From Lysobacter sp. FW306-1B-D06B (GTDB lineage Bacteria; Pseudomonadota; Gammaproteobacteria; Xanthomonadales; Xanthomonadaceae), in the NCBI RefSeq assembly GCF_038446665.1, contig NZ_CP151802.1:868001-932000 (forward strand): a DNA stretch of 64,000 bases. Direction: 5' to 3'. Position 1 is the stretch's first letter; each line of letters starts with the position of its first letter. The notes under the pieces were generated by a model that did no database searches, was not told the origin of the DNA, and saw nothing but the letters and a program-made list of their open reading frames with translations. The position numbers were made by a program, and so were the translations under genes. Shown piece by piece: positions 16,453 to 24,011 of this stretch.

Positions 16453-17054
16453 GGCGTCGTCGCCTCGACCAGGCGCACCCGCAGCATGAAACGCACCCGG
16501 TCGACGAGCGCGAACTGCCAGCCGTCCAGGCCGTAGTCGTCGCGGCTGATGCTGCCGCTGGCGAGGACGTCGCAATCGGTGCCGGGACGCTCGCAGTTCG
16601 CGTCGGAGAGGTAGAACGTCTCCATGCGCGTCACGCCGTGCATCGAAAGCCGCCCGCGCATGCGCCCGCCGGTCTGGATGAGCGTGTCGGGGTGCGGGTC
16701 GGAGACGAATTCGATGTAGGGGTAGCGTTGCGCATCAAAGAAACTCGGGCCGCGCGCGAGCGCGGTGTAACGATCGGAACCGGCGACGATCACCTCGGCG
16801 GTGCGCAGCACGATGCGCACGCGGTGACGGCCGTCGGCCAGGGTGCTGACCTCACCCTCGTACTGCGGGAACACGCCCGACACGCGCTGACCCCAGCGCG
16901 TGCGCAGTTCGAAGCCGAAGCGGGTGTAGGCCGGGTCGAACGAACGCTTGCCCGTCACTTCGGCGACATCGGCCGGCCCCTGTGCCCAGGCCGGCCAGAG
17001 GGCCAGCAGGCACAGCAGCAGTAGACAGGCTATGCGCGGCGTGCGTTCCCTCAC
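16449..17054 (-). CDS. YceI family periplasmic protein
   Basis: About 201 residues with a signal peptide (RTPRIACLLLLCLLALWPAWAQ). The mature part follows the YceI lipocalin-like pattern: FDPAYTRFGFELRTRWGQRVSGVFPQYEG, then RYPYIEFVSD, RLSMHGVTR and CDVLASGSISRDDYGLD. YceI proteins bind isoprenoid or other apolar ligands in the periplasm. A GTG at 17054 overlaps the sixA TGA as GTGA, the same junction type as at its own 3' end; a GTG two codons earlier (17060) is also possible. Middle gene of a coupled three-gene operon. Confidence 0.9.
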   Translation of the reverse strand: MRERTPRIACLLLLCLLALWPAWAQGPADVAEVTGKRSFDPAYTRFGFELRTRWGQRVSGVFPQYEGEVSTLADGRHRVRIVLRTAEVIVAGSDRYTALARGPSFFDAQRYPYIEFVSDPHPDTLIQTGGRMRGRLSMHGVTRMETFYLSDANCERPGTDCDVLASGSISRDDYGLDGWQFALVDRVRFMLRVRLVEATTP

Positions 17055-17527
17055 GGCCACCAGAAGGCGCTGAGCTGGGCGACGCCCGGCTCAAGGCTGA
17101 CGCCGGCCGGCACGCTCAGCACCGCGATCCCGGACGGCGGCATGCCGCGATAGTCGCCGGACTGGCCGCTGTGCAGCAGCGCTGCCAGCCGCTCCAGTCC
17201 GGGATTGTGGCCGACCAGCATGAGCCGCTCGACCTCGCCGTGCGCATCGGCCAGCGAGATCAGCGTGCCCGGCGTGGCCTCGTAGATCGACGGTTCGATG
17301 CGCTGGTCGACGTAGCCGATGGCGGCCAGCACGGCTTCCAGCGTCTCGCGCGTGCGCCGCGAGGGCGAGCACAGCACGCAGTCGGGGATCAGATTGTTCT
17401 CCGCCAGCCAGCGGCCGGCCGCCTCGGCCTCGGCCAGGCCTTCGGCGGAGAGCGGGCGGTCCAGGTCGGCCTGCCCATTGCTGGCGGGTTCGGCGTGGGC
17501 GTGTCGTAGCAGGATCAGTTCACGCAT
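17051..17527 (-). CDS. sixA: SixA-type histidine phosphatase
   Basis: 158-residue member of the histidine phosphatase superfamily. The catalytic RHA motif is at LILLRHAHAEP near the N-terminus, RRTRETLEAVL carries the second arginine, and the C-terminal catalytic histidine is in LMLVGHNPGLERLA. Size and motif spacing match SixA, which in E. coli removes phosphate from the phosphotransferase protein NPr; other substrates are possible. It is the first gene of a sixA-yceI-phospholipase D unit, in which each stop overlaps the next start. Confidence 0.88.
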   Translation of the reverse strand: MRELILLRHAHAEPASNGQADLDRPLSAEGLAEAEAAGRWLAENNLIPDCVLCSPSRRTRETLEAVLAAIGYVDQRIEPSIYEATPGTLISLADAHGEVERLMLVGHNPGLERLAALLHSGQSGDYRGMPPSGIAVLSVPAGVSLEPGVAQLSAFWWP

Positions 17528-17578
17528 GCGCGCGCGGCTCCGGGTCGCTGGGGTGAGGCGGGTTCAAGGACCGCCATT

Positions 17579-17596
17579 ATCACGTAACGACGTGAT
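17579..17596. repeat. short palindrome between the ParA-like gene and sixA
   Basis: ATCACGTAACGACGTGAT: 7-bp perfect arms with a 4-base loop, three bases beyond the ParA-like stop codon and ~50 bp upstream of sixA. Could be a weak terminator or an operator for sixA. Confidence 0.35.
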
Positions 17597-17599
17597 GGC

Positions 17600-18232
17600 T
17601 CAGCCTTTCTTCAACCACTTGAGCAAAGGCTGCCAATCGTCCTGGTGCTCGCGCACCTGCACGGAGTGGTAGTCGAACAGACTTTTTCCCAGTCCGGTCA
17701 GCACGACGTACGCCTGGCTGTCGCGCAGCTGCGCCACGACCGGGTACGGCCAGGCGGCCAGCAGTTCCAGCGCCTGCTGTGAGGCGTTGGTCCACGGCTT
17801 GAGCTTGTTGCCCACCAGTCCGACCCGCAGCTGGCCCTTGCGCACCCGCGGGTGCCGCGCGAGGGAGTCCAGGAACGGCACCGTCGCCTCGATGTCCAGC
17901 GCGGAGGGCTGCACCGGGACGATGACGGCGTCGGCCTCTTCGAGGAACACGTCGAGATCGTCGGCCATCGAGCCCGCCGGCGCATCGATCACGAGCCGCT
18001 GGGTGTCGTCGGGCAACTGCTTGCGCCACGCCTTGCGGCGGGTGCCGTCGAGCGGCAGCACGGCACTTTCCAGCCCGGCCCGGCGCTGGGCCCAACGGGT
18101 GGAGGATTCCTGTGGATCGGCATCGACCAGCGCGGTGCGCAGGCCTTCCAGTGCCGACTGTGCGGCGAGGTGCGTGGCGATCGTGGTCTTGCCCACGCCA
18201 CCTTTGGAACTGGCCACCAGCACGGTCTTCAT
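17600..18232 (-). CDS. orphan ParA-family ATPase
   Basis: 210-residue cytoplasmic ATPase of the ParA/MinD class. The deviant Walker A is ASSKGGVGKTTIATHLAAQ (residues ~7-25), the switch region ALVDADPQESSTRWAQRR, and the Walker-B-like strand RLVIDAPAGS. No N-terminal DNA-binding domain and no adjacent parB were found, so it is an orphan (ParC/MipZ-like in size) that may position a protein complex rather than a chromosome. ATG 18232 begins directly at the strand leading into the P-loop, as expected. The open frame extends far upstream antisense to another gene and was trimmed. Confidence 0.9.
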   Translation of the reverse strand: MKTVLVASSKGGVGKTTIATHLAAQSALEGLRTALVDADPQESSTRWAQRRAGLESAVLPLDGTRRKAWRKQLPDDTQRLVIDAPAGSMADDLDVFLEEADAVIVPVQPSALDIEATVPFLDSLARHPRVRKGQLRVGLVGNKLKPWTNASQQALELLAAWPYPVVAQLRDSQAYVVLTGLGKSLFDYHSVQVREHQDDWQPLLKWLKKG

Positions 18233-18357
18233 GCGGACTCCCCTCTGGATGGAAGCCGCAGCGTACACGGGGTGGGCCGACGGAACCATGCGTGGTGCGG
18301 CCGGGTGCGCCCTCCGCCGCGGCAGGTTCAGCTGTGGGTGAAGCCCGCGCCCGGGCG

Positions 18358-19269
18358 TCAGGCCCCGGCGCCCCAGGCGGCCCAAAGCGGCAATGTCGCC
18401 AGCGACAGCAGCAGCCCGTACCCGACCATCGCCGCCGCCAGGCGCGGCGCCAGCCCATGGACGATGGCCAGCGCGCCGGCGGTGACCATCGACGGCATCG
18501 CGGCCTCCAGCACGGTGACGCGCGCCATCGGACCGTGCAGGCCCAGCAGCGGCACCAGCAGCAGGGCCAGCGCGGGCATCACCGCAAGCTTCAGTACGAG
18601 GCCGACCGCCAGCGGCTTGAGTTCGTCGCGCGGCAGGGCGAAGCGCACCGACAGGCCGATGGTCAGCATCGCCAGCGGCAGCAGGGCATCGGACAGGCGT
18701 TGCAGTCCGTTCGCAAGCCAGCCCGGCGGGTCGGCCGGCATCACCGTGAAACCCGCCCCGAGCGCCCACAGCGGCGGGAACTTCGCCACGCGCAACGCCA
18801 TCTCGCGCCATGACGGCGCGTGCTCGCCGCCGTAATGCGCCAGCGTCCACAAGCCGAAGGTGGACAGCACCAGGAAGGTGCCGAACTGGTCGTAGACCAC
18901 GGCGTAAGGCAGCGCATGCTCGCCGATCAGCGCACGCGTCAGCGGATAGCCGAGGAAGCTGGTATTGCCCAGCGCGACGGTGAGCATCAGCACGGCGGTC
19001 TCGTCGCGCCGGAACTTCAGCCAGCGCGACAGCGCGCCCACCGCCGCCACGGTTACGCCCAGCAGCAGCCACGGCACGGCGATCACGCCCAGCAGCGCCG
19101 GTTCCAGATGCAGTTGCGGCACGTAGCGCAGCACCGCCGCCGGCAGGCAGACATAGAGCACGACCAGGTTCAGCGTGCGCGCGGCATCGCCGGGCAGCAC
19201 GCGCAGGCGCTGGAAGAGGTAGCCCAGCGCGAGCATGAGCAGCACGAGGGCGAAGGCGTCGAAAGCCAT
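18358..19269 (-). CDS. AEC family transporter
   Basis: 303-residue integral membrane protein with about ten hydrophobic helices in two repeats of five. The N-terminal ALGYLFQRLRVLPGDAARTLNLVVLYVCLPAAVLRYV and the mid-helix LTVALGNTSFLGYPLTRALIG (the GNT-xFLG-P motif) are typical of the auxin-efflux-carrier/malate permease family. Bacterial members move malate, malonate or other carboxylates; the substrate is not evident. It is divergent from the AAA ATPase gene across a repeat-rich gap, and in line with the ParA-like gene. Confidence 0.9.
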   Translation of the reverse strand: MAFDAFALVLLMLALGYLFQRLRVLPGDAARTLNLVVLYVCLPAAVLRYVPQLHLEPALLGVIAVPWLLLGVTVAAVGALSRWLKFRRDETAVLMLTVALGNTSFLGYPLTRALIGEHALPYAVVYDQFGTFLVLSTFGLWTLAHYGGEHAPSWREMALRVAKFPPLWALGAGFTVMPADPPGWLANGLQRLSDALLPLAMLTIGLSVRFALPRDELKPLAVGLVLKLAVMPALALLLVPLLGLHGPMARVTVLEAAMPSMVTAGALAIVHGLAPRLAAAMVGYGLLLSLATLPLWAAWGAGA

Positions 19270-19353
19270 GGGGTGGGGCGCATTGCGGGGGCGACCACTG
19301 TAAAAGCGGCGGCGGGGATAAGGAATGGCGGGTGGATCGCCCTACGTAATGCC

Positions 19354-19438
19354 GTCATCCCCGCGCAGGTCAGCCGCGACATGCTCTCCGGAGAGTGTGA
19401 GCCTCCCGCAGTTGGATTCCCGCCTGCGCGGGAATGAC
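19354..19438. repeat. interspersed palindromic repeat (GTCATCCCCGCG family), damaged copy
   Basis: The right arm (GATTCCCGCCTGCGCGGGAATGAC) is intact but the left arm has lost its own inner hairpin after GTCATCCCCGCGCAGG. Related to 1827-1941 and 56603-56702. Confidence 0.7.
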
Positions 19439-19447
19439 ATGCTCTTG

Positions 19448-19580
19448 CGAATCCCGAATCCCGAATCCCGAATCCCGAATCCCGAATCCCGAATCCCGAA
19501 TCCCGAATCCCGAATCCCGAATCCCGAATCCCGATTCCCGATTCCCGATTCCCGATTCCCGATTCCCGATTCCCGATTCC
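19448..19580 (+). repeat. compound heptanucleotide tandem array
   Basis: Nineteen uninterrupted 7-bp units: twelve CGAATCC (19448-19531) followed by seven CGATTCC (19532-19580). It ends 65 bases before the ATG of the AAA ATPase gene. Together with 19354-19438 it fills the 376-bp gap between the AEC transporter and the ATPase. The long frames through it (repeating GNRESGI/GIRDSGF) are artefacts of a unit length that is not a multiple of three. Confidence 0.95.
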
Positions 19581-19645
19581 CGAACCCGGCCCGCGCCGCC
19601 CCATCCCCTATCATCCACGCACCGACACGGACGCCCTCAAGCACG

Positions 19646-21133
19646 ATGACCGACCTGCAGGACCTCACCGCGCTGATCCGCGCCAACACCCCGCTCATCG
19701 TCATCGAGACCCGCGACGAAGCCCGCGTGGTCGAGCTGTTCCGTCAGGCGCTCATGCACGTGTGGCGCGCGCTGCACCGCTGGTCGATCACCGAAGGGCT
19801 GCGACGCATCGACCTGGACCGCGAGGACGAGGCCGAGATCGCGCCCGATGCCTCCAACACGCTGCAGGCGATCCGCAACGCCGACCAGCGCGGCATCTAC
19901 GTGCTGCTCGATTTCCACCCGTACCTGGGCTACGCCGGCACGCAGCGCCAGTTGCGCGACATCCTGCAGCGCCGCGACTGTCAGCCGCATGTGCTGGTGC
20001 TGGTGGGCCACAAGGTCGAACTGCCGGCGGAACTGGATTCGCTCGCCGTTCGCTACACGCCGCGCCTGCCCGACGCCAACGCGCTGCTCAAGCTGGTGCG
20101 CGAGGAAGCGGAGAACTACGCGCGCGAGAACGGCGGCCGTCGCGTCGAAGTGGACGGCGAGGCGGTGAAGCAGATCGTGCGCAATCTGCGCGGCCTCGAT
20201 CCGATCGACGCGCGCCGCATCGCGCGCCAGCTGATCTTCAGCGACGGCGCGCTCGGCCCGGACGACCTTCCCGCGCTGGCGAAGCTGAAGTTCGAGCTGC
20301 TCAACCGCAGCGGCCATCTGCATTACGAATACGACACCGCGCGCATGGACGACGTAGCGGGCGCCTCGCGCTTCAAGCGCTGGGTGCAGCAGCGTCGCGA
20401 CGTGTTCGTCAGCGGCGACGCGCCGGCGGGCCTCGATCCGCCGAAGGGCGTGCTGCTGCTCGGCGTGCAGGGCTGCGGCAAGTCGATGCTCGCCAAAGCG
20501 GTCGCCGCCGGCTTCGGCGTGCCGCTGGTGCGGCTGGACTTCGGCACGCTGTACGACAAGTTCCACGGCGAGACCGAGAAGAACCTGCGCGCCGCGCTGT
20601 CCTCGGCCGAACAGTTGGAACCGTGCGTGCTGTGGATCGACGAGATCGAGAAGGGCCTGGCCGGCGACGGCGGCGACAGCGACGGCGGTGTCTCGCGGCG
20701 CGTGCTCGGCTATCTGCTGACGTGGATGGCCGAACGCAAGTCGCGCGTGTTCCTCGTCGCCACCGCGAACCAGATCGACGCGCTGCCGCCCGAGCTGCTG
20801 CGCAAGGGACGCTTCGACGAGATCTTCTTCGTCGACCTGCCCAACGCCGCCGCGCGCGAGCAGCTGTTCGCACTGCACCTGCGTCGCCGCGCGCTGGATG
20901 CAGCGTCGTTCGACCTGTCGGGGTTGTCGGCCGCGAGCGATGGCTTCTCCGGCGCGGAGATCGAGCAGGCCATCGTCGCCTCGCTCTATGCCGCGCATGC
21001 GGCGAAGGCGCCGCTCAACGACTTCCTGCTGCGCGCGGAACTGAAGCAGACGCGTCCGCTCTCGGTGCTGATGGCCGAGCGCGTGCACGAGCTGCGCGAG
21101 TGGGCGCAGGGAAGGACGGTTCCGGCGGACTGA
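19646..21133 (+). CDS. Ycf46-like AAA ATPase
   Basis: 495-residue cytoplasmic AAA+ protein. The N-terminal ~230 residues (LTALIRANTPLIVIETRDEARVVELF onward) form the non-catalytic half seen in Ycf46 proteins. The AAA module has Walker A GVQGCGKS (273-280), Walker B VLWIDEIEK (328-336), sensor 1 ATANQ and an Arg-finger region ELLRKGRFDEIFFVDLP, as in FtsH/proteasomal-type AAA domains. No protease domain or membrane helix is present. Ycf46 is linked to CO2 use in cyanobacteria, but its role in proteobacteria is unknown. The heptamer array upstream may affect its expression. Confidence 0.88.
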   Translation: MTDLQDLTALIRANTPLIVIETRDEARVVELFRQALMHVWRALHRWSITEGLRRIDLDREDEAEIAPDASNTLQAIRNADQRGIYVLLDFHPYLGYAGTQRQLRDILQRRDCQPHVLVLVGHKVELPAELDSLAVRYTPRLPDANALLKLVREEAENYARENGGRRVEVDGEAVKQIVRNLRGLDPIDARRIARQLIFSDGALGPDDLPALAKLKFELLNRSGHLHYEYDTARMDDVAGASRFKRWVQQRRDVFVSGDAPAGLDPPKGVLLLGVQGCGKSMLAKAVAAGFGVPLVRLDFGTLYDKFHGETEKNLRAALSSAEQLEPCVLWIDEIEKGLAGDGGDSDGGVSRRVLGYLLTWMAERKSRVFLVATANQIDALPPELLRKGRFDEIFFVDLPNAAAREQLFALHLRRRALDAASFDLSGLSAASDGFSGAEIEQAIVASLYAAHAAKAPLNDFLLRAELKQTRPLSVLMAERVHELREWAQGRTVPAD

Positions 21134-21206
21134 GCATGACCTACGGGCCGCGCGAGCGGGCCCCGGCGCGCTCCAGCATGGCGGCAGTCCACGCGGAGCT
21201 CCGTCG

Positions 21207-22352
21207 ATGCGACCGATCCAGGGATTCCAAGCCGGCCTGCTTGCCGCCGCGTTGGTGCTGGCGGGCGCGCTGTCCGCCGCTCCGTCCGCCGACGTGCCCG
21301 CGCGCCCCACGGCCGAGGACGGCTACTTCCAGACGATCGTCCGCGTCGACGACGGTGTCTGGCTGATCGCGCAACCGCAGCCGTTCCACATACAGCCGAT
21401 CGGCAACGTCGTGGTCATCGAACAGTCCGATGGTCTGGTGCTGGTCGACGCCGGCGGTTCGCCCGGCGCGGGCCGGCGCATCGTCGAGCTGGTGCGCTCG
21501 GTCAGCGACAAGCCAGTGAAGGCGGTGGCGATCACCCACTGGCATGGCGACCACGTGCTCGGTCTGTCGGCGATCGCGCAGGCGTGGCCGACGACGGAGA
21601 TCGTCGCCACCGATGTCACCGATGCGCATTTGCGCGGGCGCTCCATGAAGGCCTATCCGAAAGGCGCGCCGGATGCGGCATTGCAGGCTGCGTTCGACGC
21701 GCGCCTGGACGGCGCCGAGACCTTCCTGCGCGACACGCTCGCCAAGCCCGGCCTGTCCGAGCGCGAGCGCGCGGGTTTCGAAGCCTCGCACCGCCTGTTC
21801 GCGCAGTACCGCCAGGACACGCGCGGCCTCGTGCTCGCATTGCCGACGCGCACGTTCGGCGATTCGCTGCGGCTGGACGACGGCCTGCGTCCGGTCGAGC
21901 TGCTGCACCCGGGCCGCGGCAACACCGACGGCGATCTCGTCGCGTGGCTGCCGCGCCAGCGCGTGCTGGCGACGGGCGATCTGCTCGTCGCGCCGATTCC
22001 CTTCGGCTTCAACGCCTATCCGGCGGATTGGCAGGCCACGCTGCGCGCGCTGGAAGCGAAGCGGCCGGCGGTGTGGATCCCCGGCCACGGTGCGCCGATG
22101 CGCGACAGCGCGTACGCCGGGCGCGTCATCGCGCTGATCGGCCACACGCGCGACGCAGTAGCACCACTGGCGAAGCAGGGCACGAGCATGGAAGAAGCGA
22201 AGAAGCGCGTCGACCTCTCGGCAGACCGCGCGGTGTTCGTCGGCGACGACCCTTGGCTGACGCGCTGGTTCGATCGCTACTGGACGCAGCCCTTCACCGA
22301 TGCGGCGTACCGGGAAGCGAAAGGGCAGCCGATCGAGCAGGGCGAAGGCTGA
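21207..22352 (+). CDS. exported metallo-beta-lactamase fold hydrolase
   Basis: 381-residue MBL-fold enzyme with a signal peptide (GFQAGLLAAALVLAGALSAAPSA). The zinc motif is THWHGDHVLG (HxHxDH), the later metal ligands lie in LLHPGRGNTDGD, ATGDLL and IPGHGAP. The architecture resembles periplasmic MBL proteins of the SoxH/quinoprotein-relay type; the substrate is not clear and beta-lactam hydrolysis should not be assumed. GGAG precedes the ATG. It lies just after the ATPase gene on the same strand and is convergent with the next gene, ending one base before its stop. Confidence 0.88.
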   Translation: MRPIQGFQAGLLAAALVLAGALSAAPSADVPARPTAEDGYFQTIVRVDDGVWLIAQPQPFHIQPIGNVVVIEQSDGLVLVDAGGSPGAGRRIVELVRSVSDKPVKAVAITHWHGDHVLGLSAIAQAWPTTEIVATDVTDAHLRGRSMKAYPKGAPDAALQAAFDARLDGAETFLRDTLAKPGLSERERAGFEASHRLFAQYRQDTRGLVLALPTRTFGDSLRLDDGLRPVELLHPGRGNTDGDLVAWLPRQRVLATGDLLVAPIPFGFNAYPADWQATLRALEAKRPAVWIPGHGAPMRDSAYAGRVIALIGHTRDAVAPLAKQGTSMEEAKKRVDLSADRAVFVGDDPWLTRWFDRYWTQPFTDAAYREAKGQPIEQGEG

Positions 22353-23996
22353 TCACACCGCCGCAAGGTCGAACGAAATGCTGATCCGCTCGCCTTCGCC
22401 GGCATAGGGCAGGGTGCGGTGGAACAGGTACGACGGAAACAGCAGCAGCGTGCCGACCTGCGGGCGCACGCGGCGCAGCGCGGTGTCGGGCGGCGACGGG
22501 AGGTTGGCGAAAGGTCGGCCGAATTCGATCCAGCCCGCGTGCGTGGCGTCGTCGTCGCCGATCGCCGGCGGCAGTTCGACGTAATACGCGCCGGAGAGCC
22601 ACGAATCCTCGTGGATGTGCGTGTCGATGAAGCCGCGTTCGGCGGCCTGCGTCGCCCAGACGTGCATGCGATAGCGCGCGGGCACGTTGCGCAGGAACAC
22701 ATCCTCCTCACCCGATGCGGCGTCGCCCGCGCGCGCTTCACGGCAGCGCGCGAGGAACGCATCGATCGCCTCGCGCAGCCGTTGCTCGAAACCGACGATG
22801 GCCGGCGTGCGATCGGCGAGCAGATCACCGCTGAGATACGCATTGCGCGCCGCCAGCCCCGCCGGTTCCCAGCGCTGCTGGCTGTGGCGGCGGATGTCGT
22901 CGGCGAGCGCGACGTGAAAGGCGTCCGCGTCTGCAAAGCCCTCCGGCGTCGGCAGCGCGATCGCGTGCACATGACGATGCAGGCCCAGCCACTGCGTCGC
23001 GCGCGCCGCATCGTCCTGCGCCATCGCAACGCCCAGGTGCGCGATCGCGCGCTGGTCGTCGGGCGCCTGGCGAAGCGCATGGGCGAGCGTCGTGCGCGCC
23101 GCGTCCGCGCGGTCGTCGTGCAGCAGCGCGATGCCGTGCTGGCGGCGCAGCAGCGGCGACTCGACGCCGGCATCGAGCGCGTGCGCGTAGACCCTCACCG
23201 CTTCATCGGTCTTGCGATTGAGCTGCAACTGCTCGCCCAGCGTGTTCACGGTTTCGACGTCGCCCGGTGCGAGTTCCAGCGCGCGTCGCGCGTAGGCTTC
23301 GGCGCCGGCGGCGTCGCCGAGCTTGCGCGCAAGGATCGCCGCGTTGCGATGGGCTTCGGCCAGTGACGGATCGAGCCGTAACGCGTGCAGCGCATGCTGC
23401 AGACCCTCCTGCAGCGATTCGCGATCGAACAGGTTGGATTGCAGTGCGGCCAGCGCCTGGTGCGTGCTCGCATCGTTCGGGCGAAGGCCCAGCGCGTTGC
23501 GCGCAGCAGCGATCGCGGCGACGTAGTCCTGCTGCTTGCCGTGTGCGGCGGCGAGGTTGTTCCAGGCTTCGGTCCAGTCCGGCTTGAGTCGCGCGGCGAC
23601 TTCGAAACCCTGCGCCGCCTGCGCGTGATCGCCCGCGAGGAACGCCGCGGTGCCGTAGCGGAACGCCGCGCGCGGTTCCTGCGGCAAGCGTTGCATGGCC
23701 AGATGCAGCGAGGCCATCGCGGCGCCGTGCTCGCCCGCGTGCAACTGCATCGTGCCCAGGTCGAGCGCGGTGGCGCCGTCGTCGGGTCGCAGCGCGAGGG
23801 CGCGCTGCAACGCGGCGCGGCAACCGGCCGCATCGCCCAGCGCCTGCAGCGACATCGCGTACAGGCGCCATGCATCGAAGGAATCCTGCGCGTGGCGCAA
23901 CGCCGTTTCGCAGTCGGCGCGCGCGGGCGCCGGTTGTCCCTGCTGCAGCGCGAGCCACGCGCGTCGCAGCAGGGCGGTGACGTCGGCGCCGCTCAC
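22353..23996 (-). CDS. TPR protein with 2OG-Fe(II) oxygenase domain
   Basis: 547 residues. Residues 1-~310 are tetratricopeptide repeats (ADCETALRHAQDSFDAWRLYAMSLQALGD, LKPDWTEAWNNLAAAHGKQQDYVAA). The last ~200 residues form a double-stranded beta-helix oxygenase of the TIGR02466 type: iron ligands in DTHIHEDSWLSGAYYVELP and in YLFHRTLPYAG, and the 2-oxoglutarate arginine in GERISISFD. A GTG start at 23996 has GGAGG nine bases upstream. It follows ggt on the same strand, with a gap of 15 bp, so the two are probably co-transcribed. The hydroxylation target is unknown. Confidence 0.87.
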   Translation of the reverse strand: MSGADVTALLRRAWLALQQGQPAPARADCETALRHAQDSFDAWRLYAMSLQALGDAAGCRAALQRALALRPDDGATALDLGTMQLHAGEHGAAMASLHLAMQRLPQEPRAAFRYGTAAFLAGDHAQAAQGFEVAARLKPDWTEAWNNLAAAHGKQQDYVAAIAAARNALGLRPNDASTHQALAALQSNLFDRESLQEGLQHALHALRLDPSLAEAHRNAAILARKLGDAAGAEAYARRALELAPGDVETVNTLGEQLQLNRKTDEAVRVYAHALDAGVESPLLRRQHGIALLHDDRADAARTTLAHALRQAPDDQRAIAHLGVAMAQDDAARATQWLGLHRHVHAIALPTPEGFADADAFHVALADDIRRHSQQRWEPAGLAARNAYLSGDLLADRTPAIVGFEQRLREAIDAFLARCREARAGDAASGEEDVFLRNVPARYRMHVWATQAAERGFIDTHIHEDSWLSGAYYVELPPAIGDDDATHAGWIEFGRPFANLPSPPDTALRRVRPQVGTLLLFPSYLFHRTLPYAGEGERISISFDLAAV

Positions 23997-24011
23997 GTCA
24001 GCGCCTCCATC

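Noticed and set aside
14242..16536. Long open frame on the plus strand antisense to the phospholipase D gene
   Set aside because: High GC opens antisense frames. The translation is Arg/His/Gln/Val-rich with no domain, while the minus strand has a lipobox and two HKD motifs. The same reasoning removes long antisense frames at 8223-10328, 26675-29296, 46354-50553 and 61202-63859.
17600..18232. Chromosome or plasmid partition locus
   Set aside because: Only a ParA-like ATPase is present. No parB gene and no cluster of parS-like sites is visible nearby.
19448..19580. CRISPR array
   Set aside because: Seven-base units without spacers and no cas genes nearby.
19370..19704. Frames encoding GNRESGI/GIRDSGF repeat peptides
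   Set aside because: They are translations of the heptanucleotide array; the unit is not a multiple of three, so all frames give similar repeats, and none has a ribosome binding site or a conserved start.
21207..22352. Beta-lactamase (antibiotic resistance) call for the MBL protein
   Set aside because: The HxHxDH fold motif is shared by many hydrolases; the length and the rest of the sequence do not match class B beta-lactamases.
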